DNA of 64,000 nt from Nematostella vectensis (GCF_932526225.1 NC_064046.1:3224001-3288000), one strand, 5' to 3'. Shown: positions 40,901 through 55,186, counted from the stretch's first letter. Program-made: numbers and translations. Notes: a model not told the origin generated them from the sequence alone.

Positions 40901-43900
40901 TTACACTGTCTATTGTTAGATCACAATTCTGATTGTTCACACGCGTCTGCTCATTGCCTACGCGCACTGTCTATTGTTAGATCACAATTCTGATTGTCCA
41001 CGCGCGTCTGCTTATTCCCTACGGGCACTGTCTATTGTTAGATCAACATTCTGATTGTCCACGCGCGTCTGCTCATTCCCTACGCGCACTGTCTATTGTT
41101 TCATCACGATTCTGATTGTTCACGCGCGTCTTCTCATTCCCTACGCGCACTGTTTACTGTTAGATAACAATTCTGATTGTTCACACGCGTCTGCTCATTT
41201 TCTACGCGAACTGTCTACTGTTAGATCACAATTCTGATTGTTCACGCGCGTCTGCTCATCACCTACTCACACTGTCTATTGTTAGATCACAATTCTGATT
41301 GTTCACACGCGTCTGCTCATTACCTACGCGCACTGTTAATTGTTAGATCAACATTCTGATTGATCACGCGCGTCTGCTCATTCCCTACGCGCACTGTCTA
41401 TTGTTATATCACAATTCTGATTGATCACGCGCGTCTGCTCATTCCCTACGCGTACTGTCTATTGTTAGATCATCATTCTAATTGATCACGCGCGTCTGCT
41501 CATTACCTACGCGTACTGTCTATTGTTAGATTAAAATTCTAATTGATAACGCGCGTCTGCTTATCACCTACGCGCACTGTCTACTGTTAGATCACAATTC
41601 TGATTGTTCACACGCGTCTGCTCATTACCTACGAGCACTTTCTATTGTTAGATCACAATTCTGATAGTTCACGCACGTCTGCTCATTACCTACGCGCACT
41701 GTCTATTGTTATATCACAATTCTGATTGATCACGCGCGTCTGCTCATTCCCTACGCGTACTGTCTATTGTTAGATCATCATTCTAATTGATCACGCGCGT
41801 CTGCTCATTACCTACGCGTACTGTCTATTGTTAGATTAAAATTCTAATTGATAACGCGCGTCTGCTTATCACCTACGCGCACTGTCTACTGTTAGATCAC
41901 AATTCTGATTGTTCACACGCGTCTGCTCATTACCTACGAGCACTTTCTATTGTTAGATCACAATTCTGATAGTTCACGCACGTCTGCTCATTACCTACGC
42001 GCACTGTCTATTGTTAGATCACAATTCTGATTTTTCACGCGCGTCTGCTCATTACATACGCGCACTGTCTTCTGTTAGATCACAATTCTGATTGTTCACG
42101 CGCGTCTGCTCATTCCCTGCGCGCACTGTCTACTGTTAGATCACAATTCTGAGTGTTCACGCGCGTCTGCTCATCACCTACTCACACTGTCTATTGTTAG
42201 ATCACAATTCCGACTGTTCACGCGCGTCTGCTCATTACCTACGCGCACTGTCTTTTGTTAGATCACAATTCTGATTGTTCACACGCGTCTGCCCATTACC
42301 TACGCGCACTGTCTATTGTTAGATCAACATTCTAATTGATCACACGCGTCTGCTCATTACCTACGCGTACTGTCTATTGTTAGATTAAAATTCTAATTGA
42401 TAACGCGCGTCTGCTTATCACCTACGCGCACTGTCTACTGTTAGATCACAATTCTGATTGTTCACACGCGTCTGCTCATTACCTACGAGCACTTTCTATT
42501 GTTAGATCACAATTCTGATAGTTCACGCACGTCTGCTCATTACCTACGCGCACTGTCTATTGTTAGATCACAATTCTGATTTTTCACGCGCGTCTGCTCA
42601 TTACATACGCGCACTGTCTTCTGTTAGATCACAATTCTGATTGTTCACGCGCGTCTGCTCATTCCCTACGCGCACTGTCTACTGTTAGATCACAATTCTG
42701 AGTGTTCACGCGCGTCTGCTCATCACCTACTCACACTGTCTATTGTTAGATCACAATTCCGACTGTTCACGCGCGTCTGCTCATTACCTACGCGCACTGT
42801 CTTTTGTTAGATCACAATTCTGATTGTTCACACGCATCTGCTCATTACCTACGCGCACTGTCTATTGTTAGATCACAATTCTAATTGATAACTCGCGTCT
42901 GCTCATCGCCTACGCGCACTGTCTACTTTTAGATCACAATTCCGACTGTTCACGCGCGTCTGCTCATCATCTACGCGCACTGTCTATTGTTAGATCACAA
43001 TTCTGATTGTTCACGCGCGTCTGCTCATCACCTACTTAAACTGTCTTTTGTTAGATCACAATTCTGACTGTACACGCGCGTCTGCTCATCACCTACGCGC
43101 AGTGTCTATTGTTAGATCACAAATCTGATTATTCACGCGCGTCTGCTCATTACCTACTTACACTGTCTATTGTTAGATCACAATTCTGATTGTTCACACG
43201 TCTGCTCATTGCCTACGCGCACTGTCTATTGTTAGATCACAATTCTGATTGTCCACGCGCGTCTGCTCATCACCTACTTACACTGTCTATTGTTAGATCA
43301 CAATTCTGATTGTTCACACGCGTCTGCTCATTGCCTACGCGCACTGTCTATTGTTAGATCACAATTCTGATTGTCCACGCGCGTCTGCTTATTCCCTACG
43401 GGCACTGTCTATTGTTAGATCAACATTCTGATTGTCCACGCGCGTCTGCTCATTCCCTACGCGCACTGTCTATTGTTTCATCACGATTCTGATTGTTCAC
43501 GCGCGTCTTCTCATTCCCTACGCGCACTGTTTACTGTTAGATAACAATTCTGATTGTTCACACGCGTCTGCTCATTTTCTACGCGAACTGTCTACTGTTA
43601 GATCACAATTCTGATTGTTCACGCGCGTCTGCTCATCACCTACTCACACTGTTTATTGTTAGATCACAATTCTGATTGTTCACACGCGTCTGCTCATTAC
43701 CTACGCGCACTGTTAATTGTTAGATCAACATTCTGATTGATCACGCGCGTCTGCTCATTCCCTACGCGCACTGTCTATTGTTATATCACAATTCTGATTG
43801 ATCACGCGCGTCTGCTCATTCCCTACGCGTACTGTCTATTGTTAGATCATCATTCTAATTGATCACGCGCGTCTGCTCATTCCCTACACGCACTGTCTAT

Positions 43901-46407
43901 TGTTAGATCACAATTCTGATTGAACACGCGCGTCTGCTCAATTCCTACGCGCACTGTCTATTGTTAGATCAACATTCTGATTGAACACGCGCGTCTGCTC
44001 AATCCCTACGCGCACTGTCTATTGTTAGATCACAATTCTGATTGAACACGCGCGTCTGCTCAATCCCTACGCGCACTGTCTATTGTTAGATCACAATTCT
44101 GATTGAACACGCGCGTCTGCTCAATCCCTACGCGCACTGTCTATTGTTAGATCAACATTCTGATTGAACACGCGCGTCTGCTCAATCCCTACGCGCACTG
44201 TCTATTGTTAGATCACAATTCTGATTGAACACGCGCGTCTGCTCAATCCCTACGCGCACTGTCTATTGTTAGATCACAATTCTGATTGAACACGCGCGTC
44301 TGCTCATTCCCTACGCGCACTGTCTATTGATCGATCAACATTCTTATTGATAACGCGCGTCTGCTCATCACCTACTCACACTGTCTATTGTTAGATCACA
44401 ATTCTGATTGTTCACACGCGTCTGCTCATTACCTACGCGCACTGTTAATTGTTAGATCAACATTCTGATTGATCACGCGCGTCTGCTCATTCCCTACGCG
44501 CACTGTCTATTGTTATATCACAATTCTGATTGATCACGCGCGTCTGCTCATTCCATACGCGCACTGTCTATTGTTAGATTACAATTCTGATTGTTCACAC
44601 GCGTCTGCTCATTCCCTACGCGCACTGTCTATTGTTAGATTAACATTCTAATTGATAACGCGCGTCTGCTCATCACCTACGCGCACTGTCTACTGTTAGA
44701 TCACAATTCTGATTGTTCGCACGCGTCTGCTCATTACCTACGGGCACTTTCTATTGTTAGATCACAATTCTGTAAGTTCACGCGCGTCTACTCATTACCT
44801 ACGCGCACTGTCTTTTCTTAGATCACAATTCTGATTGATCTCGCGCGTCTGCTCATCACCTACTCACACTGTCTATTGTTAGATCACAATTCCGACTGTT
44901 CACGCGCGTCTTCTCATTCCCTACGCGCACTGTTTACTGTTAGATAACAATTCCGATTGTTCACACGCGTCTGCCCATTACCTACGCGCACTGTCTATTG
45001 TTAGATCAACATTCTAATTGATCACACGCGTCTGCTCATTACCTACGCGTACTGTCTATTGTTAGATTAAAATTCTAATTGATAACGCGCGTCTGCTTAT
45101 CACCTACGCGCACTGTCTACTGTTAGATCACAATTCTGATTGTTCACACGCGTCTGCTCATTACCTACGAGCACTTTCTATTGTTAGATCACAATTCTGA
45201 TAGTTCACGCACGTCTGCTCATTACCTACGCGCACTGTCTATTGTTAGATCACAATTCTGATTTTTCACGCGCGTCTGCTCATTACATACGCGCACTGTC
45301 TTCTGTTAGATCACAATTCTGATTGATCACGCGCGTCTGCTCATTCCCTACGCGCACTGTCTACTGTTAGATCACAATTCTGATTGTTCACGCGCGTCTG
45401 CTCATTCCCTACGCGCACTGTCTACTGTTAGATCACAATTCTGAGTGTTCACGCGCGTCTGCTCATCACCTACTCACACTGTCTATTGTTAGATCACAAT
45501 TCCGACTGTTCACGCGCGTCTGCTCATTACCTACGCGCACTGTCTTTTGTTAGATCACAATTCTGATTGTTCACACGCGTCTGCCCATTACCTACGCGCA
45601 CTGTCTATTGTTAGATCAACATTCTAATTGATCACACGCGTCTGCTCATTACCTACGCGTACTGTCTATTGTTAGATTAAAATTCTAATTGATAACGCGC
45701 GTCTGCTTATCACCTACGCGCACTGTCTACTGTTAGATCACAATTCTGATTGTTCACACGCGTCTGCTCAGTACCTACGAGCACTTTCTATTGTTAGATC
45801 ACAATTCTGATAGTTCACGCACGTCTGCTCATTACCTACGCGCACTGTCTATTGTTAGATCACAATTCTGATTTTTCACGCGCGTCTGCTCATTACATAC
45901 GCGCACTGTCTTCTGTTAGATCACAATTCTGATTGTTCACGCGCGTCTGCTCATTCCCTACGCGCACTGTCTACTGTTAGATCACAATTCTGAGTGTTCA
46001 CGCGCGTCTGCTCATCACCTACTCACACTGTCTATTGTTAGATCACAATTCCGACTGTTCACGCGCGTCTGCTCATTACCTACGCGCACTGTCTTTTGTT
46101 AGATCACAATTCTGATTGTTCACACGCGTCTGCTCATTACCTACGCGCACTGTCTATTGTTAGATCACAATTCTAATTGATAACTCGCGTCTGCTCATCG
46201 CCTACGCGCACTGTCTACTTTTAGATCACAATTCCGACTGTTCACGCGCGTCTGCTCATCATCTACGCGCACTGTCTATTGTTAGATCACAATTCTGATT
46301 GTTCACGCGCGTCTGCTCATCACCTACTTAAACTGTCTTTTGTTAGATCACAATTCTGACTGTACACGCGCGTCTGCTCATCACCTACGCGCAGTGTCTA
46401 TTGTTAG
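37925..46407. repeat. 61-bp satellite array, left part (about 139 copies)
   Basis: The unit reads gttagatcacaattctgatt, gttcacgcgcgtctgctcat, tacctacgcgcactgtctat, t. The first units near 37.95 kb are degenerate, as expected at an array edge. Higher-order copies are visible: a 732-bp (12-unit) duplication at 38.12 and 38.85 kb, a 2377-bp shift (40.74 to 43.11 kb) and a 3292-bp shift (43.11 to 46.41 kb). Each unit contains GCGCGT and ACGCGC as inverted arms 13 bp apart. Short ORFs of 60 codons are by-products of the 61-bp period. Confidence 0.97.
46405..46407. other. Left target-site duplication TAG
   Basis: TAG immediately before the left terminal repeat is repeated at 56153-56155 after the right one. 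The uninterrupted satellite has one TAG at this position. Confidence 0.9.
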
Positions 46408-46433
46408 CACAGGAAAAAAATATGATTTCCCAA
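46408..46433 (+). repeat. Left terminal inverted repeat
   Basis: CACAGGAAAAAAATATGATT and six more bases match the right end exactly in reverse complement over 26 bp. Confidence 0.97.
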
Positions 46434-46572
46434 TTCTAACATTTTGGGTTATAGTTGGGAAAATTTCCCAATAATGTGAAAAAATGGGGAAAACTGAAAC
46501 AAGAATTGGGAAATTATTGAGTTCCAATCTAAGCCAAAACTTCCTTTCACAAAAAATTCACTTTAATGGAAT

Positions 46573-48350
46573 AAGATGGGATTTATTCCCAATAAAATCC
46601 CATTACTGGGAAATGGATGTGAATTCATACACAATAAATACCCAAAACTGGAAATCAAATACATGTATTTTCCCAATAAAATCCCACTACTGGGAAATGG
46701 ATGTGAATTCATACACAATAAATACCCAAAACTGGGAATCAAATAGATGTATTTTCCCAATAAAATCCCACTACTGGGAAATGGATGTGAATTCGTACAC
46801 AATAAATACCCAAAACTGGGAATCAAATACATGTATTTTCCCAATAAAATCCCTGTACTGGGAAATGGATGTGAATTCGTACACAATAAATACCCAAAAC
46901 TGGGAATCAAATACATGTATTTTCCCAATAAAATCCTACTACTGGGAAATGGATGTGAATTCATACACAATAAATACCCAAAACTGGGAATCAAATACAT
47001 GTATTTTCCCAATAAAATCCCACTACTGGGAAATGGATGTGAATTCATACACAATAAATACCCAAAACTGGGAATCAAATACATGTATTTTCCCAATAAA
47101 ATCCCACTATTGGGAAATGGATGTGAATTCATACACAATAAATACCCAAAACTGGGAATCAAATACATGTATTTTCCCAATAAAATCCCACTACTGGGAA
47201 ATGGATGTGAATTCATACACAATAAATACCCAAAACTGGAAATCAAATACATGTATTTTCCCAATAAAATCCCACTACTGGGAAATGGATGTGAATTCAT
47301 ACACAATAAATACCCAAAACTGGGAATCAAATAGATGTATTTTCCCAATAAAATCCCACTACTGGGAAATGGATGTGAATTCATACACAATAAATACCCA
47401 AAACTGGGAATCAAATACATGTATTTTCCCAATAAAATCCCTGTACTGGGAAATGGATGTGAATTCGTACACAATAAATACCCAAAACTGGGAATCAAAT
47501 ACATGTATTTTCCCAATAAAATCCTACTACTGGGAAATGGATGTGAATTCATACACAATAAATACCCAAAACTGGGAATCAAATACATGTATTTTCCCAA
47601 TAAAATCCCACTACTGGGAAATGGATGTGAATTCATACACAATAAATACCCAAAACTGGGAATCAAATACATGTATTTTCCCAATAAAATCCCACTATTG
47701 GGAAATGGATGTGAATTCATACACAATAAATACCCAAAACTGGGAATCAAATACATGTATTTTCCCAATAAAATCCCACTACTGGGAAATGGATGTGAAT
47801 TCATACACAATAAATACCCAAAACTGGGTATCAAATACATGTATTTTCCCAATAAAATCCCTGTACTGGGAAATGGATGTGAATTTATACACAATAAATA
47901 CCCAAAACTGGGAATCAAATACATGTATTTTCCCAATAAAATCCCACTACTGGGAAATGGATGTGAATTCATACACAATAAATACCCAAAACTGGGTATC
48001 AAATACATGTATTTTCCCAATAAAATCCCTGTACTGGGAAATGGATGTGAATTCATACACAATAAATACCCAAAACTGGGAATCAAATTTATGTATTTTC
48101 CCAATAAAATCCCACTACTGGGAAATGGATGTGAATTCATACACAATAAATACCCAAAACTGGGAATCAAATACATGTATTTTCCCAATAAAATCCCACT
48201 ACTGGGAAATGCATGTGAATTCATACACAATAAATACCCAAAACTGGGAATCAAATACATGTATTTTCCCAATAAAATCCCTGTACTGGGAAATGGATGT
48301 GAATTCATACACAATAAATACCCAAAACAGGGAATCAAATACATGTGTGT
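46573..48350. repeat. Left subterminal array, 84-bp unit, about 21 copies
   Basis: Each unit contains TTTCCCA and TGGGAAA as inverted arms about 15 bp apart, then atggatgtgaattcatacac and aataaatacccaaaactggg. The unit is a multiple of three, so long frames exist on both strands; these are not genes. A sub-pattern repeats every 588 bp (seven units), for example the variant atagatgta at about 46744 and 47332. Each unit has two AATAAA hexamers on the plus strand. In CACTA elements such subterminal repeats bind an element-encoded protein; that role here is inference. Confidence 0.93.
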
Positions 48351-48509
48351 ATATTTTCTGCATTGAAAATAAGTAATACAATTATTACTAATTAACCAAG
48401 TAAGATTGCTGTTCAAGTCTATATTAAAATTAAATATGATAAGATTGATCGCTTACAGTAAAATGTACATTTTGTGCTCAGCTGTGCAGCACACATTCCA
48501 AGATGAATT

Positions 48510-51500
48510 TTATACTGACTTTTGCCAAATGTTTCCACTTATCCAGTGACCATTTGCAATACCGATTATGGAATCAAAGACCACAGTGTTTCTTGCTTGC
48601 CTGGAAAAGCTTTCTCTTACAAATCTATTGGGATGTTGTTGTTTCTCCACATAGAAATACACCTCAACTGCCTTGTTAGACAAATCAACACTTGACACTC
48701 TTCCGTACCAAATATCCCCTTGCTTTTCGCCTTGAATGAACAACATGTCATCTTTTTCTGGATACACAGGGACCAAGAGCCTTGGAACATCTTTTAACTG
48801 TCTATCATAATCCACAACAGTTTGAAGGTTTGTCTGAGCATGCTTGTACAACATCACCTTTCTCTGTACACTTTGATGTGAAAAGATGACTGAATTATCA
48901 TTGGGTTGTAATTTGACTTTAGGAAAGCCACTCCATACATTAACATCAATTTCTCCTTCAGAGGATTTGTTAAAAGGCTTTATAAAACCTTCAATCAATA
49001 CACTGTGATTATTGTCTAGTACAAATCTTATCAACAAGAACCGCTTTATCTGGACAATACATTCACCATCCTCCAACGAAGCAATAATATTGTCATTACT
49101 TGATAAGACCAAGCCATTAAATCCAACATTACTTAAAAAACATTTCCCTGAAGTAGATGCAATTCTAGATGCCGATTGAACAGACTGTGGGAGTGATAAA
49201 ATGGAATTGATTCTAGAACATTCATTGTCTGTTAACTCAATTACTTGCAATTGAGGTTTTCTTGAGCCTATTAGCAATCCTTCACATTTACTGGCTGTAC
49301 AGATTTTCCTAGCCTCATCCTCAGACTTGACAATGCCCTGATTAAAAAAAATGTACATTTTTATGTACTAACCATTAAACAGATTACATGTATAGAGCCT
49401 TTTGATAAATCCCAAAGTGCTGTGGTTTTTGCACTTGATGCCAAATTTATTCTTTTAAATTTTATTTACATTGTAAAAACTTCAAAAGAATATAATTTGA
49501 CATAAAATGTGATAAACAAAGCATTCTGGTATTTATAAGACTATAAACAGCTCTAGATGTTAATCAATCAATATGCAAATAAATGAATGATTATATATAT
49601 TCAGTCCATATTTGTTTACTTTTATTATTACTTCAAATAATGGAATGTCCTGCGACTAAAAAGATTTACATTGATGACACAGTACATACCTCAATCTTAT
49701 CATCCTTTTCTTCAATGGGGAGATCACCATGTGCTTGTTCCAAACTTTTCAAGCTTTCTCTTCTACATTCTGCTTTAGCAAATGTCATTTCTAATCCTTT
49801 ACAGTTGTGGGAGCGCCCTACATATTTCTTTACAGCTCTTTCAAACACAGCGCACCAATAGTTGTCTGATGCTGCAAAGTTTATCAGGTCTTCATGTGCA
49901 TGTGTCAAATTGTGTACCGATATTGTGCACATTTCAAGTCCTTGTGTCTCCTCAATTCTTATTATCAGTGTTTGTGCAAGTCTCTCATGTAGCTGTATCA
50001 TGCTATCCGTCCAGCCATTCCTCCCACTATAGAAGTGCAGTTCAGTTAGGTAGGAAACTAAACTTATGATTTCAAGTTCTTTAGGGTCTGGAATCTTATC
50101 CTCTACAATGCATCCTAGCATTGGAAAGAAAAATTTCTGAAAAGATTCTGCTTTCCAGTGTCCAAGGCCTTTGTGTTCTTTGCCAATTGAAGTAGGAATA
50201 CGTCCTTGTTTAAATTCTGTGTTCCAAGGAAATTGTGCAATTTGCTCATCTACATATACAGCATCTAATAACTCTAGCTGTAACAGTCTTGAAAGTTGGT
50301 TTTTGCATATATTCAAAGGCAGAGTATGGAAAATGTCATAAACCATGTGGTATAAACAGTCAAACTTATAGAGGGGATACAAATATTGATGAAATATTGG
50401 AGTTCCAGTAAATCCTTCCTGTGATGATAGTTTCTTTCGTACACTTACTCGGTTTTCATTGTCTAGATCATAAAAGATACTCTCCTCTGCTGTCACATCT
50501 CTCTTCTCCCATGGATGCCGAGCATGAAAACGATTATCACCATAATAATAGTGAGTTGATTGAAGACTTTGCTGTCCTACCATCTTACATCTCCTACAAG
50601 CACATTTCCCCTGGTTCAAGTACTTTCCAAACTCACATTGTCCTGGGTGATCTGCAGCCCAGCACAGTAACATAACACGCACTGTTTCAATTTCATGTGC
50701 TTCATAATCAGGAACAGTAATAGCATTTGAAGGATAAGGAACTTCAAAGCCATGTATGAAGCCATCACAGAGGTCATTAATGAGTGGCTGTATAAATGGA
50801 TCATAAGCCTCTGGTACACCTTTTGGCACAGTTGTACACGGTACAAAACCAATAACATATACTTCATCAATATGTGATCTATCTGTCTTGAACATATTTA
50901 ATATGGAAACTTCAAGAGAACCACAACTTCTGCCACTTGTACTGAATGGCTGCCAGCCATCCCAGTGTCCGATTAATGCCAGATTCAAAGGAGAACCCCT
51001 TGCTACTTCAGCTTTATGTGAAAATTTATTAAAACATTCTGGACATTCGAGCAATGACAAACCATCAATATCTTTTGGAGATGAATTGATTAAGTCTGAT
51101 GAAATAACAGTGAGACACTCCCCGCACCTTGTTGGGACAGTCCACAATTGATCTGGGTCCCAAAACCACTGCACCTCTAACCATCTTTCCCCATCCCAAA
51201 CCTCTTTTTTTAAGGGCCAACTTGTGTTTCTCTTTAACCAGTGTTCTCGTTCTTGCCAATGTGATAGCATTTTCCTACACATATTTAGATTCCGAAACCA
51301 GTTCTTTAGCTTTTCATGTAAACCAAGATAGTAATACTTTATATATCCACATTTTCCACAGTTGGGGCATAACTCATTTTTACTCTCCATAATACCCCAC
51401 TTACGGGAATACAGGTACTTTTTAGTTGTCTTACCATTTCTTGTGAAAGACTTCTCTGCTCGACAAATGCAAATATAATATTCCTTTGGGTCTGTGAATC

Positions 51501-52188
51501 CCTCTTCTTTCAAAAGCGACTGTACTTCTGACCAAGATTTTGGCCATAGAGAAGCCAAAATATCCTCATCAATTTCTGGATCAAGGTTGGTAAATAACAT
51601 TGTCCTCCCATAACTCAAAATATCCTCGAATGTTTTTATTGAACACCCACTATTATCCACAATAGTCATAGCTTGCAGAACAGCCTTTACAACAAGTCTT
51701 TTGTAAGGGTTGCCTTGATTGAAGTCATCTTCCATGTCATTTCTATTTTCATTGTCATGATTCATACATACATCTTGGACAACATTTATTTCGCAATCGA
51801 TATTTTCTGAAGTTTCCATCGTGACATCAGATGTTTCATGTTCTTCAAACGTATTTTGTCCAAAAGCTTCGTCCTCTTTCGAGTTGTGAAATGAAGATGA
51901 TATACGAGCTTCGTTCCAGTGCCGTAGTTCTGTTTTCCTTGTAACAGCTCTTCCTTTACAGCGATAGCACCTACAATGAACATGTCTATAAGATAATTCA
52001 GTACAGCTGCATGTGGATACTTCTTTTCTTGACCACATTTCGACGTTGAATCCACCATATATTCCTCTTGTAGCTCTTTGCACGCATCCGCCATCTTTGT
52101 TTACCACAGGAAGCCCAAATTCAGCACTTGTTAGCCAATAGTGAGAAAGCTTATACCAACAACTAAAACGGCGGGAAAAAACTACCAA
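48510..52188 (-). CDS. CACTA/EnSpm-like transposase, two exons
   Basis: Exon 1 runs 52188-49690 and exon 2 runs 49337-48510; the 352-nt intron has GAG/GTATGT and AATCAG borders and joins in phase 0. The product is up to 1108 residues. N-terminal cysteine clusters (CSC, HVHCRCYRC, then CPNCGKC and two further CXXC pairs) look zinc-binding. The core follows the EnSpm order: GHWDGWQPF (D410), WAADHPGQ (D513) with CACRRC after it, YDIFHTLPL (D618), then GHWKAESFQKFFFPML and YWCAVFERAVKKY. The three aspartates are proposed catalytic residues, by pattern only. The start is uncertain: ATG 52188 gives the longest frame but overlaps the divergent gene's promoter; ATG 52038 keeps all zinc clusters. The exon 2 region is unrecognised. 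Its role would be cutting and inserting the element. Confidence 0.85.
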
Positions 52189-52311
52189 TCAATGCCGCTG
52201 TTAGAAAAATTGAAGGAAAGGCGGGCAAAATTGACCAATGAGATAGCAAATAGACTCATGAACAGCGTAGCTTGCCCGGCCTTGCTGTATTTTCACTGCA
52301 AATATTCCAAG

Positions 52312-54778
52312 ATGGATGACTCGATTGTACAAGAAGGGCAGAGTGGTACGAGTCAGGTGAACGAAAACGCTCAAATTCTTACGGACAAGAACGATTTGGA
52401 ATCGAAAATTAAAGATCTATTCGGCGAGGAAGTTTTAAATGCTTTCAAACGTGAGTATGCATGCACTGCTTTCACAAAAATACTGAACTAAATTTGAAAC
52501 CCCACTCAACAGAGCAACTTTTTCTTTCTTGAACTAGGTGAACAAGTTGTCAATGAGATGGCTATTTCAGACCTCTTGGAAAGGAAAGCGGATGCCACAA
52601 TCTTTCAAAGACTTTCCTTGTGTTACGGTAAAGCGGTCATTTTCAAGAAGGAGTTTAGTTTTCTCAAAAGACAAAAGGCATCTTTTGGCGCCAAAACGTC
52701 CCCTTCTCCTCCGCCAAAACCGACTATGGCCGACTTACAACAGCTGAATCCAGAAATGAAGCACTTATATCTTACAAAGTAAGCTATTTAACTTATTTTG
52801 TGTTACAAATATTTTGTTTGTTTGTCAGCAAATATTCAACTACAATGGATTAATCAGATGACATGGTCATCTTGTCTTGAGGACCTCGAGGTATTAAAAA
52901 TGGCTGCCTTGTTATGTGAGCGAATCCATTTCCATCGAGGTTGTTTCAGCTACTAATGCATTTGAATCATTCATAATATATTCTAAGGTTGCCAATTTAT
53001 GTTTTAACAAAGATATTTGAGTAAGTTTTCTTTTGGTAAACTTGTTTTATTAAAATGTAAGATCAGAACATTTGGATTCTTAGAATAGGTTAAAAACACT
53101 CCCCCTGTTTTGGTGGTCCTTTTTATTGTTCTCGGAAACTAAACAAACTTTGTATTTCACAAAATCCAATACAAACAAAAACTATTAAATTACAAAACTC
53201 AATGCTGATCATGCAAGTACATCGAGCTGCAGTAGCCCATGCCATGTGCAAGAGTTTCAGCCACAGAAAGCCCAAATATAAAAAGCAAACGATGTTTATG
53301 GGCACAGGGCACCCAATATATTATTATCAACAAAAATAGTACCCACATTGATTGCATTTTATTTTATTTAGACGTAAAAAAATAGGGGTATTAGCAGCAA
53401 ACAAATGGACTGAATTTCCAAAGTTTAACTCGCCTGAGGCCAAAGCTGAACTAGATGCATTTGCCGAAAACATAGAGAAAGAATGTGGCATAAAAGAGAT
53501 CAATTTTGGAAAGGAAGGAATAAAGAAGCACATACAGAGTTTTTGCAATGAACAACGTAGATACAACAAAAAACGAAAACGTCCATCTTATGATGATGAT
53601 TATAAGGTAATAAAAATATTTCTTTTAATTGCATTGTTTGTTTATTTATGTGCTTTTGCATGTCTGCAGGTTTGTTAATAGTTTTCGTCAACTGAAGTGA
53701 TCAACTTTTTTGTACACTTGGCATTTCGTTGACTAAATGTAATGTAAATGTACCATCAATTGCAAAGCACACAGACACAAGTAGTCATTTTGTATCTATG
53801 AGAGTTGCACTTCAGTTATAGTATTTTTTAACTTTTGTAGATTCCAAGTTCCCAGGCCATAAAAAAAGAGATGCAAAGCAACCATAGCTCATCAGATCTA
53901 GAGGTAAATTTTGTTTTAGCATACCTAAGTAAATTTGATACTTTGTAGAATCTAGTATTAATGTGTTATCATACTAAATATCTTATATATAAGTATTATC
54001 TCATATTTTCATGAAAACTTGCAGTGTGGATACTTTAAATGGGACCACTTTAAGATATTGTGATTGAATGACAATTGTGAATTAAAACAAAGCATTTTTA
54101 CTAAAACAATGTCGACCAATCAGATCACAAAGAACAAAAACTTAATAAGCTGAAGTTTCCTAAGTTGAAGTGCTTTGTTTCTATTCATAATTTGTCATGC
54201 AATCACATTCTCAAAGTGGTCCCAGTTGAAATGTCCACACTGTAATGCATTTTTAAAGTATTTTCAAAGCATTAATGAACCTTGCAAAATGTATTAAATG
54301 CTGATAATGTGTATTTTGACTACAGGAAAGCTCAGTAGATCTAGACAGAGAGGGGGAACAGGATGAACATTTAGAACAGGATGGAAGTAGTGCTGGAGAC
54401 ACAGAGATTTTGAGTGATGATGAGATGGAAGGAAGCCAGTGCCCTATAAGCCCCAAAATTCCAAAACCCAGCACTAGCACTTCAAGCCCAGAAGATGCGA
54501 AAGCAGGTGATCAAGTTGAAGCTCTACCATTAAAAATAAAGAGGGCAGTGATTAAATCAGTGTTTGGTAAACAACTCACCAGAGAGGTGTGTGTTGATGT
54601 ACTTAAAAATAAATTCTTTTTGAAAAGCAATGCCTTAACATCTCTTTCACCTAGTCAGGCAATAGCAGTACTTATTAGAAAACTTGTAAGTCAAAAATAC
54701 GTAGAATTTAAAACACCACCGTCTCAGATAACATCTATTAATGATGTAAACGTGTTAAAGGAAATTTCACTGATTTGA
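52312..54778 (+). CDS. Second gene of the CACTA element, five exons, unknown function
   Basis: Exons 52312-52450, 52538-52778, 53372-53606, 53841-53903 and 54326-54778 join with matching phases into 376 residues. The ATG at 52312 has the context aagATGg. Features: an acidic start, a lysine-rich segment KIGVLAANKWTEFPKF, a basic stretch (NKKRKRPS) that could be a nuclear signal, an acidic serine-rich linker (about residues 205-275), and a conserved-looking C-terminal helical block (IKRAVIKSVFGKQLTREVCV). It is transcribed away from the transposase. By analogy with the accessory protein of plant CACTA elements it may bind the subterminal repeats; I see no homology that proves this. The exon phases and intact frame support a real gene. 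Confidence 0.75.
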
Positions 54779-55186
54779 GGTAGACACTTAATTATACACT
54801 TGTCTTTGTTAGGTTCTTTATATCTTCTAAAAGCTTAATTCGTTATTTGCTTCAAAATATTTAGAAATAGTTTGAGAAATTTAGCTTGTTTGAATTGGAT
54901 ATGCTGAAGTTGTAGCCACTAGTGATGTGAGGCAGGCTTAACAGCTTAAATCTTTATGTGATATTGATCTAATAGGTCTGTGCATGTTGATATTAATTGT
55001 TGTGTAACTTCTGAGTATTGACATGGGCAATATTTGATGCAAATGTCATGTCATGTGCAATAATCTTGGGTATTTGTATAGCATTACAATCATCACCCAC
55101 TTGCACATCAAATTAATATTGTATTTAAGTTAACCAAAACATGGCACTTCTGCTGTTAATGTTTATCACGAATTTATGTTACAGTA

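Noticed and set aside
46484..48416. 630-codon plus and 617-codon minus ORFs
   Set aside because: Both read the same 84-bp subterminal repeat, whose length is a multiple of three. Open frames on both strands point to repeat composition.
52141..52311. Upstream start of the second transposon gene at 52141
   Set aside because: It would overlap the 5' end of the divergent transposase; the ATG at 52312 has a better context and a more typical protein start.
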